64,000 bases of DNA from Cryoendolithus antarcticus (lineage: Eukaryota; Ascomycota; Dothideomycetes; Cladosporiales; Cladosporiaceae), in NCBI GenBank assembly GCA_002077065.1, contig NAJO01000013.1:992001-1056000 (forward strand), in the 5' to 3' direction. A program made the position numbers and the translations under genes. Shown piece by piece: positions 44,138 through 55,830 of the stretch. Position 1 is the stretch's first letter. The number at the start of each line of letters is the position of its first letter. Below the pieces are notes generated by a model. It saw only the letters and a program-made list of their open reading frames with translations. It ran no database searches and was not told the DNA's origin.

Positions 44138-45885
44138 ATGCGCACCGTGCAAAGAACGCGCCACCTCGTTGCGTTCGCCGCAGTCGTAGCACTTGGAATG
44201 ACCGCACTGACGGTCCTATGGAGTTCGAAGCTACGCAGTGTCCACGCTCTTTCGCAACATTTGGCACTCACAATCTTCAAGCGCTACTTCACCTTTCCGA
44301 GTGACGATGAGTATGCGCATCAATCGAAGCAAATACCGGATCGACTCCGCGTCTGGCCAAGTCAGTGCTCGCAAGCCCGCATACTATGTGAGACTAACAG
44401 GTTCAAGAGTCGACATGTCCCAGTTTCAGCGACACACACGAGATCACATATTGCTTCGAAAAGAACGTACGGCGGAGAGACTGCAGGACTTGTTCATCCA
44501 AGCATGGCTGAATTGTAATGTTGCACGAGGTTGCTGGACGGGGCAAAAGTGCTGACTGTATAGGGACTCCTGCCCTCATGCGATCTTCCTTGCTTGTTCG
44601 TCCCGCCTCGCCGTGCGCGATCGACGATTTCGGCTGCATATGTATACACCCGGTATAGATCCAAACGGCACCTTGATCATCGAGGGAGTGACCAAGAAGG
44701 GCACGCAAGCATCTGTAGGATACTACAGGTCTCGGACGAAGCTTGGGACAACTACGCCCAAATACGGGTCAAGATGCCAGAGTGTGTTTTGTCTACGGCG
44801 ATGGACCATGTCACCTGACAACTCAGGGACTACTGGATCAGCGTCAATGTCCAGACATTCGCTCACAAGCCTGGTCATGTCATGGGACTGCAGCATGAGC
44901 ATCAGCGTCCCGGAGCGTATGATATCAACAACAAGATTAACCCTAGACTGGTCTTGAAGTATTGGGAGGTGTCGAGGTTTCGAAAAGGCAAAGCGCACTG
45001 TTGCGGCGCTTAAAGTCGAGCAAGAGCCCTGGCTGAAAGGTCTGGACATCGAAGCTCGAATACGGGGATTGTATGATACCACCCATCATGCAAACGATCA
45101 CAAATTAATTGACGTGACAGACTTTCGGATTCGCGGCTCGCAGATAAGCACTGAAAAGGTATGTATCTGTCGTCACACTGCTTTGTGGCTATGCTGATAT
45201 TTCATAGCTGTGTCTGGGTGGGCCCAAAGGGTTCCTAGTGTAGCAGCAGAGGATGCGCTAGTTGCTAGAGGCCCAATTGACACCAGGTCCCTCATGATCT
45301 ATGGCACACCTCCCGGAACTGAGTACAACCTTCCACATACACACGTCCTAGTCGCCATACACTGCTGACACCAATCCCTACTTTAGATTTGACAATCAAG
45401 GTGAAGCAACCGCCCTGATTGTCGATGCAAACCGCGGTATACCTCTGTCGACAGAACCAGGTGGTATGTATTACCCACCTGTGTATCAGTGCGGTACCTG
45501 GGATCCCAGTCTTTGTGTACCATCGGACAGTGACATTGCGCGCCTGGCCCAGCTATACCCACTCCCCTCCCCGGCAGCTGGAGGCGAAAGTACAAATGCG
45601 CTATGGGGCAGACACCTTGCAAGAAGCGCGTCGAATGCTCCTCCAATCTGGCGGCCGATGCGCGTCACCTTGGGCAACGTGACCGCTACCCTGCGACCTT
45701 TGCCTTCTCAACCGCCGTTGAGATTCGGTAGCGACGAATACAAGAAGCTGAAAGCGTCGGTGCCTGCGGACTACGAGAAGCTTATAGACTCAGGCCTGTA
45801 CTTCGTTAGTCAGCCCTTGTGGTCGTGTGCGTCTGGCAGTGGTGCTAAACTTTTCACAGGACGTCACCGATTCGGGCGGAAATAG
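44138..45885 (+). pseudogene. Astacin-like metalloprotease pseudogene B (active-site Glu lost)
   Basis: All six exons of the family can be traced. Exon 1 is intact (leader MRTVQRTRHLVAFAAVVALG, ending RLRVWP). Exon 2 changes frame in an A run (ITYCFEK to ERTAERLQDLF). Exon 3 changes frame before PGIDPNGTL. The zinc motif reads AHKPGHVMGLQHEHQRPG, so the catalytic Glu of HExxH is Lys. The 38-nt exon 4 (45121-45158) reads LLSDSRLADKH then TGA where intact copies have Trp. Exon 5 keeps the Met-turn SLMIY. Exon 6 is open to 45885, with the astacin-like end helix SDSDIARLAQLYP and the tail RPMRVTLGNVTATLRPLP. It is clearly non-functional as a protease. Confidence 0.8.
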
Positions 45886-46233
45886 AAATGCAGCGCTCTC
45901 ACACGGTGGGCCTTGACTGCGTTCTCGGATCTGTCGCGACTGTTAGCGAAGCATAGCATCAGAGCTTGCTTTGCGTCGTAATCCCTTACCCTTTGACATT
46001 GACTACACATGCTATGCATGATTGAAGGGTCGAAGCACGTGGTGATATCTGGCTCTTCGTAGTGCATAGCAACTGCTACCTGTGCGGTACTTCGCACCCT
46101 GTTGCGTGCGTTCACTCGGCGGGCGACATGGCTCGAATTGCTCAGTTGTGGTCTCGTGATCTATTGGCTCGGAGTAAGTGACGAGCCAATCCATCGCAGG
46201 GTGCGAAGGTACTTCCGTCTAGTGCCACGCATT

Positions 46234-46400
46234 GGCGGCCCATGCGTGTCAGCCTTGGCAAACACTCTGCAGCTCTTCGACCGCTGCCGTCACCAACACC
46301 GATGCACTTTGGCAGTGAGGCTTGCAAGAAGCCGAAAGCTTCCCTATCACCAGGATCTGCAAAACGAATGAGCTTGAGGACGTATTTCGTGCTTCAACGG
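46234..46400 (+). repeat. Duplicated fragment of the protease C-terminal tail
   Basis: Nucleotides from about 46234 repeat those from about 45650 in copy B: RPMRVSLGKHSAALRPLP versus RPMRVTLGNVTATLRPLP, then FGSEACKKPKAS versus FGSDEYKKLKAS. The similarity fades near 46400. It is an isolated piece of exon 6 between copy B and intact copy D, and looks like the trace of unequal exchange or a deleted copy. Confidence 0.7.
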
Positions 46401-46715
46401 ACGCAGGGACCCGATGATCGCTACGGCGGGCAATTTGCTGAAAGTGTCACCATGTCGAGATCATCGGCAATGAAAGTCACCAGGCATCGGCAAGTGGTGG
46501 AGTGTAAGAGGCACGATTTCACGCAGTCATGTCTGCTCCATAGCATCAATGGTAGCAGTCGGTACCATCGGAGTACGTGATTGCATGGGCGCATAGTACA
46601 GACGGATCGGCTGTCACGTTGACCACACACAGCCAGCAAACCACATCCACGCGCCAATGGTCGATCTGTAGCTCCTCCATGGTACCATATACGGTAATGT
46701 CGACACATCACGCAC

Positions 46716-48719
46716 ATGGGGGTTTCTACCATGCGTCTCCTCACAATCTTGAGACTTGCGGTCCTGGTCCTCACTACTCTGTCCACCTACCACCGATACT
46801 CTCGGAATGACTTCGTAACGAGACTCCGACAAGTCACACGCCCCATCGTGGCTAGCGCCGCTTATCTCGATGAAAAGTTCCTGAAGCGCTACATCAGTGT
46901 AATGACGGACGACGAGTACACAGCAGCTATTCGACTGAAAGGCGAGAGGGTCCGAAAAGAGCAGCCCTGGCCAGGTAGGTTCTGCCACAACCCGACGAAA
47001 ATTACTGATCATATCGCGCGCTAACAGTGCTTCTCCAAGAGTGTGCGCCACACTCTGGGAAGCGTACCCTACGGTACTGCTTCGAAGACGAGTACACCAT
47101 GTCACAAATGCGAGTCGAGTTCATCGGTGCCTGGGCCTTTTGTATGGTCTTCCGTACATAGTCGGACCCCCGTTAATATCTAACGCATTTAACAGGGCAA
47201 CCAGCACTTTCGGACAATAATACTGCGTCTTCGATCAGGATAGCGCCTGCAAGGGAGTGCGGAGCGACAACTGACTGTCTATGTTCGACGCCCGGAATCA
47301 ACAAGAGGCGAGTGTTAAAGCTCATGTACAGCGAGAATGCGACGCTAATCTCAAACTGTACACTTGGTTTCAACACAAACTCCAGTTCCCCTCATGATCC
47401 TTGGCCAAACAGATTGTTCTTTGTCCGTCGTTTCCTCAAGCAACTTGCAGAGCCGATCGAGACGGACGATGACCAGGACTTCCACGATTGGTTTGCAGCA
47501 GACAATAATCTCACTGTTGCACATGAGCTTGGCCACTGTTTCGGCTTGCTCCACGAGCACCAACGTCCAGGGGTGTACGATGCGTGGGGTGCAAGCGACC
47601 CAAGTATCATCTTCCGACCGCAGTATATTCGTGGCTATAATGTCACGTTCAAGAAGATCAGGAACATGACGAATGAGCCAGCCTTTGATGGACTCGATGG
47701 ACCCGCGCGGATCTGGGCTCTGTAAGCAGGAGGAGTGTCAGCAACGCGCTGAATAAGATACTGAACTATTATGCAGACTGCGGAACCTTTCCTTGGTCGA
47801 CAAGCATTGGCCAGGTGAGACATTGAATGGCGCAAAGGTCTTTACGGCCCGCTGACCCAGACACAGAAGCCGGAGCATGGGCACCCATCGACAACGGTGG
47901 AATGGAACACATGTTCTATGCCAGCGGCGGACCGGTAGACCTCAAGAGTGTCATGATCTACAGTTCGACCACAGGCGTATCGTATGTAGTCACATCGCTG
48001 GAAATCTGTCTCCTAATTGCGCTAATCCATTCAGCGTGGATGGTAAGGGCGAAGCCAGGGGGTCTATCATACGCGATCTCAAGACCTGGGAGGACGACCT
48101 CGATTGGCCTCAAGGTCGCCGGTACAATCAGATCCATCCGTGTGGCACCCCAGATCCACGGAAATGTACCGGACCATCTGATGGCGATATTGCTCGGATG
48201 CTCGCGCTGTATCCTGCTAGGGGTCCGACGACTCCCAGGGATTCGCTTGAAGATCGAGCGCTGCAGCGAGTCGCGGTGGGATCAGCTTATAGGCCAATGG
48301 TCGTAATCAGAGGCGACGTCTCGAGGATCGTTCGACCAGGGGCACCGCAGACGCCGTCCAAAGGTGACTATAATGGGTATCCTTCTGGATACCTTGCACA
48401 GAAAAGTGCAGATTTGGACTACGATACGGTGGGAAGCCCGTTGGTATCATGTAGAAGCTCGCTAATGCATCACGAAGTAGGTCTTGCGCAGAGTGGACCA
48501 CATGGGTATCGCTGCTACACGCTAAGTGACAACAACGTTGCGAAGCATGGAACGATGGATAAAACTGTTACTGTGCCTGCGGCTGAGAAATCTCATGTCC
48601 AGATCTCTTCGTCGATAGTCGCACAGAACGCGCATGGGAGACCTGCAGCGGCAGCAGGAGGCATCGTGGTCTCGATCTGTCAGAGGTTTGGAGCCGCACG
48701 AACGAAATTGGTTCGCTGA
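46716..48719 (+). CDS. Secreted astacin-like zinc metalloprotease D (intact)
   Basis: Six exons (46716-46974, 47028-47141, 47196-47721, 47777-47814, 47861-47981, 48035-48719) give 580 residues with no lesion. A signal anchor (LLTILRLAVLVLTTLS) is followed by a propeptide-like part and CGATTDCLC. The zinc site is AHELGHCFGLLHEHQRPG, the astacin form HExxHxxGxxHExxR. Exon 5 carries the Met-turn SVMIY, and PSDGDIARMLALYP matches the C-terminal helix of astacins. The tail has RPMVVIRGDVSRIVRP and YNGYPSGY. It should be a secreted endopeptidase. It is 76 residues longer than copy G, from a Ser/Ala-rich extension after YNGYPSGY whose coding status is less sure. Introns have phases 1-1-2-1-2. Confidence 0.82.
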
Positions 48720-49011
48720 GATACTCGGTCGAAGGAGGTTTCCCTAACGTTGATCTTCATCTCTCGTGATTGATCATGTTACCTCAGTTAATGCTGCGCT
48801 TTTCTACTCGAGAAATCTGGCGTTAACGCTCCGCTTGTATCGCGGCACCTGCTGACACGAGGGTATACGTTTAGCGAACCATGTGTGCCAACATGCTCTG
48901 ATACAACCCACAACGACTATACTGATCAACGCAGGGCTGCTGGAGTTCGTTGGATCAGCCCATGCTCTACGACTGCGGGGCAGTTCTATGGTAGATTCTC
49001 GCTGACGCGCA

Positions 49012-50675
49012 ATGCAAATGAGAACGGTGCTTCTCTTGATTTCAACTTTCAATCGCAACCGTTTTCATGCTCATGTCGGACCTCATCACCGGTTAACTCA
49101 GCTTTCCTGCGCAGCGACATCGTGGTACGCTCTCAATTAGGAGACTCAAGCGCTTCTTCGGCATCGTCACTGGAGCTGGTTATGATGCTCGGAAGCAGGG
49201 CAACCCGATAGTTGAAGTCTACAAGCTCTTCGGTGCCATGCCCGGGTAAGTCAATTCGCTGCATCATGCCTTCGGTCAGGTTCTGAAGTGTACAGACTAT
49301 TCAACAGGTCGGGACGCCATGTGTTGCGTTACTGCGTTGACGATGTAGAAGCCGTGGACGCGCCATGGGTCCTCTTCCAAGCTGCTGCAATGTTTTGTAC
49401 GCTATCACCACACTCTTGTACACCTTTCGGAGGCTCACGAACACAGGGACACCGGCGGTACAGCAGTCGTCGTTGGTGATCGCACCGGCAACGCCGTGAG
49501 GTGGGAACACTAGATGTCAATGCAACGAGTTTGGAATCGATCAGCAACGCACGCGCAATATCACCCTCGCTCCCACAGACAGCCACTCCCTTTGCTCCGT
49601 CGGCTTCATGTACACGTCGGCTTTGCTATGGCATCATACCCTATCTTCACGCATCCCGTACGTCGCTGGAAGCCAGAGGATCCCTCATACTCTGCTCGAG
49701 CTGGATTGGGACGAGTACTTCACTCGCCTTGCGGTCATCAATATGGCCCACGAGCTTGGTCACGCCATTGGTCTGCTTCATGAACACCAGCGGCCTGGCA
49801 TGTACGACAACTTCAATTATAAGGATCCCACGATCATGCTCCGCCCTCAGGATATCGAAGGGTACACCGCCGCATTCGAGAACGTTAGCAAAACAAGTGA
49901 GCAAGCTGAACCGACCTTCAAAGATCTCAACAATCCAGCCCGGATTAACATACTGTACGTAGGTCGTTGCAGAACAAAACGCGCGAGTATGCTAATGGCT
50001 GATGCAGGCTCAGCGACATCGGTCTCTCAGAGAGACATTGGCCAAGTACAAGCGCGAGATTCGTCTGGCATAGGAACTAGACTGATCCAAGTCTCAGACA
50101 CCACCAATCACGTACAAGTGTCTGAGTAAGACATCATGTCTATGGAGCTGATCGACGGTGGACCTTTTGACAACCAGAGTGTCATGTTATACAATGGCTA
50201 TGATGGTCGTAAGATAGCCGGCCGGATTCATCGAATCTGGCCGAACACTAACGAACGACAGGCAAACCAGTGGATGGATGGATCAGAGAAGCTATGTTGG
50301 GCGCAAGGGTGACTGACTCTGCGCGACGCACGTGGGGAGCGGCGCTACGGTCTATTGCGCACCTGCGATGTTACGAATATCACGAAGGGTGAAGGACCAT
50401 CCAAAGGCTACATCGCAAGGGTCGTGCAGCGCTATCCTCGTGGCGCTGCGGAGTCGAGTACAACGCAGATCAGCCCTGCTGCTACTAGACGAGCGATAAA
50501 GCAAACCCGAGAAGAGCCAGCGATCAAGCCCATTCGAGTGATCATGGAAGGTCTTACCATGACACTGCGGCCGGCGGTGTCGCAAGTCCCGGTTATAAAT
50601 GGAAGCGGATACGATACCAATTTGTGGAAAGCGATGCCATCGGCGTGGACAGGACGCCGTTCTTCTCGCCAATGA
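49012..50675 (+). pseudogene. Astacin-like metalloprotease pseudogene E
   Basis: The six-exon plan is still visible. Exon 1 starts near 49012 (MQMRTVLLLISTF), changes frame, and ends LKRFFGIVTGAGYDARKQ..AMP. Exon 2 is RSGRHVLRYCVDDVEAVDAP. Exon 3 has a TGA at 49497-49499 (after LVIAPATP), then is open through MAHELGHAIGLLHEHQRPGM, a perfect zinc motif. The 38-nt exon 4 is intact at 50008-50045 (LLSDIGLSERHWP). Exon 5 has a TAA before the Met-turn SVMLY. Exon 6 keeps GPSKGYIARVVQRYP and KPIRVIMEGLTMTLRP. At least two nonsense changes and one frame change make a full product unlikely, although exon 3 is remarkably well kept. Confidence 0.78.
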
Positions 50676-50861
50676 TACAGCGATGTAGACATAATGTCGG
50701 GCTCATCTCAGCTGCAGTACTTCCCATATGGCCGCCCACGCACGCTCACATCTACTGTCGGCGCCACGTGTCAGACACTAGAAGCTCACTTGACAGCAGA
50801 ACCTTGTGTGGTCGCGACTTGAACCCTCTTCAGGAACAACTCCAAGCGACTGACTTCGGCG

Positions 50862-53022
50862 TCATCTCTGCTCAAAGTTAAAGCCGCCTGTATCGAAATC
50901 ACCAAGCATCTGCCATTGGTCTGGGCCGTAAGCATCGTGCGCTAGGAATGGCAGCACTCCAGAGATCTCCATGAGCCAGCTGTTTGGATCAGTCGTCACC
51001 CCATCCAGCGGCATCGCGCTGGCAAGTGCACCAGTTTCCGGGACCCGCATAGAGGCTGCACTTTGGGTTCCTTGCATCTGAGATGGTAGAGCAGAGTTGC
51101 CAGTCGATGATCCCTCCGACATTGGGTCCTGGCGCCTGATGTGTATCCTACCCAGCAGAGGAACCCTCAGGCTGACGTATCGTGAGTTTGCCAGGTTGTT
51201 GTTACTCAGAAGTGCGGACAGTGATCGTATAGTACGTGCAGCCTCTTGGGCGAATTGCCCGCCCCCAGTTGCCTTTGACGCCAAGTCCATGCTGTCTACG
51301 ACTTGCTGTATCAGCACAAGAGAAGTCGGTGTTCGGGATGAGTCCATTAGTTGCGAGCTGCCTGGACTATAACACGTATGAAGGAGGAAGACTGCAGCGG
51401 TGAGTGCTTGCACGTCGAACAATCGTACCGGAAAGAACCCGCCTAGCACCAGAGGGCGTAGTACAGCGTAACGGGCAGCCAGATCTCGACAAACTTCGGT
51501 GCAGACCATGTGACTATAAGCGTATGTGTTGCTTCGATTGTTGTGGAGGGCGAGCTGCAGGTGCGCCCTCGCTGTAAAGTATTGCTGGAAATACTGGAGG
51601 ACCAGATCCAGTGTGATCTTCTTGTGATCCGGACGCACGTCCCACCAAGACATGGGCGCGAGACTTGTCAACTCTCGAAACTCTTGATCTATGCTCAACA
51701 CCATGTCACAGACTTGACGAGATGGCCGTTCTTTGACGGAGAGATCGTCCAGCGCTGGGATCTTGCCGGCGATATCTGCCAAGCGGCAGAAGTACGCTTG
51801 GGGAACGAGATGCGTGCCTACGAAGACCGGTCGATCTATTGCAAACGAAGACATTCTGGCAGTTATGGGGAGACCGAACATGCAGCCCGCTAGTCGTTCC
51901 ATTGTGCAGGCCGATTGCCAAAGTAAGGCACCGGCTTCTTCACGGGTCTGTCCATTTCGAGTCCGGCCAGACTCCCCAGATCGATCCGTGGAGGACGTGT
52001 CAGAAGCACGAGGCAACCCGATGATCTCTGCGAGGGCGATTGTACGGCGAAGACCGAGCCAGACTTTCTGGAACCTAGCATGCGCAAAATGCCTTCAAAG
52101 TCAGTAAGCGAATGTCCAAAGATTTAGCACTATACCTACAGTCGCTGAAAGAGCAAGGAGACTTCGATGCCCTCCAGCGTTCCTGCGAATACATCGTCAT
52201 TCACTATGTAAGTCTCGATCGCATCTGAGACGGCTTGAGAGTACGCTGATACATCGATCAGCTGGCCGTGTAGAGAGCTCTGTGGCGTGAGGTGGATCGC
52301 CTGAGCCGTGATCAAAAGGACGGCGGCTATTGCCGCTGGTTGTGCATCAAGTCCCCTCACTTGGTCCCAGTCCAGCATGAGCTCATCCTTCGTCCTAGCA
52401 ATGAAAACCAGAGGTGCGATTGAGTTCGCCCACGTCAGCCATTCCATAGCTTGTGCTACAAGGACATTGGCGTTCTCTCTAGAGACCATCAGAGCCTGGA
52501 GCGCATTCCTTGCTCGGGACAACCGCCCCTCGGAGAATTTGGGTGAGTGTCGCGGAGCATGCTCTCGGACGTTGAGCAGACCGTGGTTGAAAAGTACCCG
52601 AAGATGCGATGGCTGAAAGAGTTGACCATAGCCGTCAGCGAGAGTAACAGAATTGTCGAGGGTTTGTAGCTGTCACTCGCTTACCGTGCTCGCTACTTGG
52701 TCCGACATTTCTGATTCCGAGTCCATGTCGATATGCTCGCCATGCCTACCTTCAGTCACGTCGTCGAACACAGGCTCAAGTGCAGCAGGTGGTGTGTTGG
52801 GCCACTGAGCCTTCACATATCTCGAAAGGCTTGTGTGCTTTCCCTCGAGCCGCGCAATGCGCTCTTCAAGCCGTGCAATACGCTCTCGAGAGCCCAGCCT
52901 CAGCGAATCAACGTTCCGAGCTGCGACTGTTTGAAGCTCGCATGCTCGATTGCGCTCCGAACAATGTCGACACGACTGTGCCTCTGCGGATGGCCACAAG
53001 CAGCGGATCTTCCGTTGCCGGC
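50862..53022 (-). CDS. Zn2Cys6-type fungal regulator, N-terminus incomplete
   Basis: Three exons are clear: 53022-52685, 52612-52140 and 52092-50862 (introns 52613-52684 and 52093-52139). The first starts inside a binuclear cluster, RQRKIRCLWPSAEAQSC, then RHCSERNRAC, followed by a coiled coil (RIARLEERIARLEGK). The last two form the fungal-specific transcription factor domain (RFQKVWLGLRRTIALAEIIG; FFPVRLFDVQALTAAVFLLH), ending GDFDTGGFNFEQR. The expected first half of the cluster (ACxxC) is not found upstream. A stretch at about 53160-53210 encodes MNADSTMQDDAPHKFRRGTQ, the usual lead-in, but then lacks ACxxC. So either exon 1 is elsewhere or the gene has lost its DNA-binding half. About 680 residues are supported. 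Confidence 0.7.
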
Positions 53023-53025
53023 CTG

Positions 53026-53632
53026 TGAATGTTCAGCAATGCACGAAAAGGTGGTACACCATGCTGACATTCGATACAGCTGCCCAGATGTCAGCTTGAT
53101 GATACTTTGTTGCCAAGATTGGAGTGGGTGATACACGCCTCTGCGTCCCCCGACGAAACTTGTGCGGTGCGTCGTCTTGCATTGTCGAGTCCGCATTCAT
53201 GTCTTGGTGCGCGCGCGGTCCGAAACACTGATTGCGCGAGGCTGAACTTGAGAGAAAGTTGGAATGTCAGAGGATGGACCAGAATGATCGGGTAGCCGAA
53301 CGCTACGGATATTTCGGCGCGGAGATGGACGAGAGTTGGGGCGCAAGCGGATGAAATTGCAAGAAACGGCGAACTTGGGTAAGACAGTAAGTTTTGGGAT
53401 CTGATTGATTGATGATGGATTTCTAATATCAACGGCGTGATAGCGATATGGTGGCAAGTCACCAGGAGGCTCCAGTGATGCCTAATCCAAAGTCTCCGTC
53501 AAAGAAAGGTGCAATAACCGCACCCAAGAAGCGCCAGCCGCCGAACCAACACAGATACCCTTTTTCAACGAGCGCTACAGAATCTTTATTTCTTAGCACT
53601 ATTGACGAGGCCGTCCTGCCGCCTCGTCATCG
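53026..53632. other. Upstream region of the regulator and seven-helix gene
   Basis: A divergent interval. Part of it may be exon 1 of the minus-strand regulator (a frame from about 53210 down reads MNADSTMQDDAPHKFRRGTQ). No other coding signal is supported. Confidence 0.4.
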
Positions 53633-54682
53633 ATGGCAAGCCCTTCAAGCTTCCCCCAGCGTGTTAGTATTCACCCTCAGAAGCCTGATCAATCACACTG
53701 ACTGCCGGAGAGCCACCGTATGCGCAAGATACCGCCAGCGTTGGTGGAGTACCCAACAAGACCCTCGATGTACCCGTGACGGCCGTCTTCCTCTTCGTAT
53801 ACTTTTGCCTTGCGGCCACGAACATAACGATCTTCCGACTCAATCAACGCAGAAATCACAAGTTCATCATCTCTGGACTACTCGGAGGGTTTTGCAACGT
53901 ACGGACAATCACCTGCTCTCTGCGCATCGCTTGGGCATACAATCTCGACAATGTCAGTCTTGTGATCGCAGCAGAGATCCTCTTAAACGCTGGAACTCTT
54001 CTCATCTATTTCGTCAACGTGGCCTTCGCACAACGTATCCTGAGGGCGAAGCAACCAGGGATCGGCTGGAAGCGTTGGTTGAGCGTTGCAATCAAAAGCC
54101 TATACGCTGTGATCGGAGTCGTTCTCGTCATGACCATTTCGACCCTCGTTCTGAGTTTCTATACGCTCAATCAGCACACTCGCAACGTCTGTCGGGACGT
54201 TTACCTGTTCGCGACCAGTTACCTTCTGTTCACCGCAATATTACCCATCGCCCTCTTGCTATCCGCCTATCTGCCCAAGCGCTCTCCTCACGCCGAGCAG
54301 TTCGGCCATGGGACTACCGAGCTCAAGACGCTCATCTTGGTTGTGACGAGCTCACTTGGTATCATCATTGCTGGATTCCGAGCTGGCACCACATATATGA
54401 CACCTAGGTCGGTAACGACACCGGCATGGTACGTAGGCATATCCAATTCGTGCAGACGTTTAATGACATTTTGACCGGCTCAGGTACGACTCAAAAGCCT
54501 CCTTCTACTGCTTCGACTTCGTACCGGAAGTCCTGGTCCTGCTACTATTCGTCATCGCGCGCGTAGACTTGCTCTTCATAGTGCCCGGTGACAGCAGTAA
54601 AACTCACTGCTACAGTCAGTCCAGAGGTGTAGAGGAGCAGAACGATTTAAAGGAGTCCGTTGAGTCGGGAGTGTCGGGATGA
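53633..54682 (+). CDS. Seven-helix membrane protein, DUF3112-like
   Basis: Three exons (53633-53660, 53711-54428, 54484-54682) give 314 residues. The short first exon (MASPSSFPQ) is inferred: it is the only arrangement I found that supplies an ATG in frame with QPPYAQDTASVGGVPNKTLD. Seven hydrophobic segments follow, from VPVTAVFLFVYFCLAATNI to FVPEVLVLLLFVIARVDLLF. Between them, FRLNQRRNHKFIISGLLGGF and CSLRIAWAYN match the fungal DUF3112 family, whose role is unknown. It should be a plasma- or endomembrane protein. The last intron (54429-54483) restores PAWYDSKASF. It is divergent from the regulator and lies inside the island that splits the protease array. Confidence 0.7.
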
Positions 54683-55266
54683 GGTAGAAGAACACGAGCA
54701 CTACGTAACAAGTCGATCGACGCGCACTGCATCTGCAGAGTCACCAAGCAGGTTTCACTATCACGGCCACCGTCGGCGATGTTGACGTATGTGATATGGC
54801 AGACTCATCGCTTGAATGGTGTCCTACAGCGAAGACCGTACAGTATGTGCAATCGATTTTGAGTTGTAGGGTTGCCAATAGGAACGAACCAGGTACGTGT
54901 TCCGGTATGTGATAAAGCAGCGTGACGCTGGTCGAACATTGTAAGTTGATGAGCATGGCACATGACGTAGATTCCTCTCGTTGATTGTGTATTCCTCCGA
55001 AATTCTGCCGCGCGGAGCCGAGAATGGACGAAAGTTGAACGTTCATGGCCCGACGCACGCTGCAGGCGGCTCATCAGACCAAGTGTACCAACTTCTCCGT
55101 CGTTGATTGCTAATAGCACGCGGTGGCTGACGAACCCATCAGTCGTAGATCCCGGCGTTAAGATGAGGGTGCTTCACCCCATATGTAGTGATACTGCTTC
55201 GAATCGAGTGAAAGTCAAAGATCTCATTCCATAGCGGAAGCATCAGGTCCACTAGGAGTCAACAAC
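54683..55266. other. Intergenic before the second cupin
   Basis: No supported gene in 584 bp. Contains CCGAGAATGGACGAA at 55018-55032, repeated in the same orientation at 57578-57592 beyond the cupin/dehydrogenase pair. Confidence 0.4.
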
Positions 55267-55830
55267 ATGGCAGCCCTCTCCCCCAACGATAAGTCTGGGT
55301 TCTCAGCACCAAGCCGACACATCACCACACACGACGAGAAAGGAGTCTCTAAATTCCTACCTGACGATGTCATCTCGGCGAACCCTTCATGGGGGCAATT
55401 TTCGCCGCATATATTCGGCACCTTGCTGTGGGGCACAGTCACGTCGCCGGCGAAGATGAGCGATGAGGCGGACGTGGTGGCGTTCACGTCGGGAACGCTC
55501 AACCCCTCCGACATCGTCACGAGAAATGGGACCAACATGCGCATCTTCGACTTCGCGCCCGGCTTCAAGAGCGAAATGCACCGTACGAATAGCGTCGACT
55601 ACAGTATCGTCCTTCTCGGTTCCATCGAGAATCAAGTGGATGACGGCGATGTTCGAGTGGGTAAGCCTGGGGATGTCTTCATTCAGCGAGGCACGAATCA
55701 TCTGTGGCGGAACCCGAGTGAGACGGAATGGACCCGCATGGCCTTCTTCGTGGTGGCGGCAGACCCGGTGGTGGTGGGTGGTAAGGAGCTCGAGACGACA
55801 ACGTCGGTCGAGTCAACGGGGGAGAAGTGA
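55267..55830 (+). CDS. Cupin-domain protein (second copy)
   Basis: This intron-free gene encodes 187 residues. The single cupin barrel is in the C-terminal half: DFAPGFKSEMHRTNSVDYSI, then GSIENQVDDGDVRVGKPGDV, FIQRGTNHLWRNPSETEWTR and VVAADPVVVGGKEL. The last part parallels RGTMHAWRNLSDTKWARMIY in the cupin at 7225-7841, and the leader ITTHDEKGVS parallels ITTHDAEGKS there, so they are paralogues. Here the turn is GTNHLW rather than GTMHAW. Fungal proteins of this type occur beside oxidoreductases in small metabolic clusters, and the next gene is a short-chain dehydrogenase on the opposite strand. The substrate is unknown. Confidence 0.8.
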   Translation: MAALSPNDKSGFSAPSRHITTHDEKGVSKFLPDDVISANPSWGQFSPHIFGTLLWGTVTSPAKMSDEADVVAFTSGTLNPSDIVTRNGTNMRIFDFAPGFKSEMHRTNSVDYSIVLLGSIENQVDDGDVRVGKPGDVFIQRGTNHLWRNPSETEWTRMAFFVVAADPVVVGGKELETTTSVESTGEK

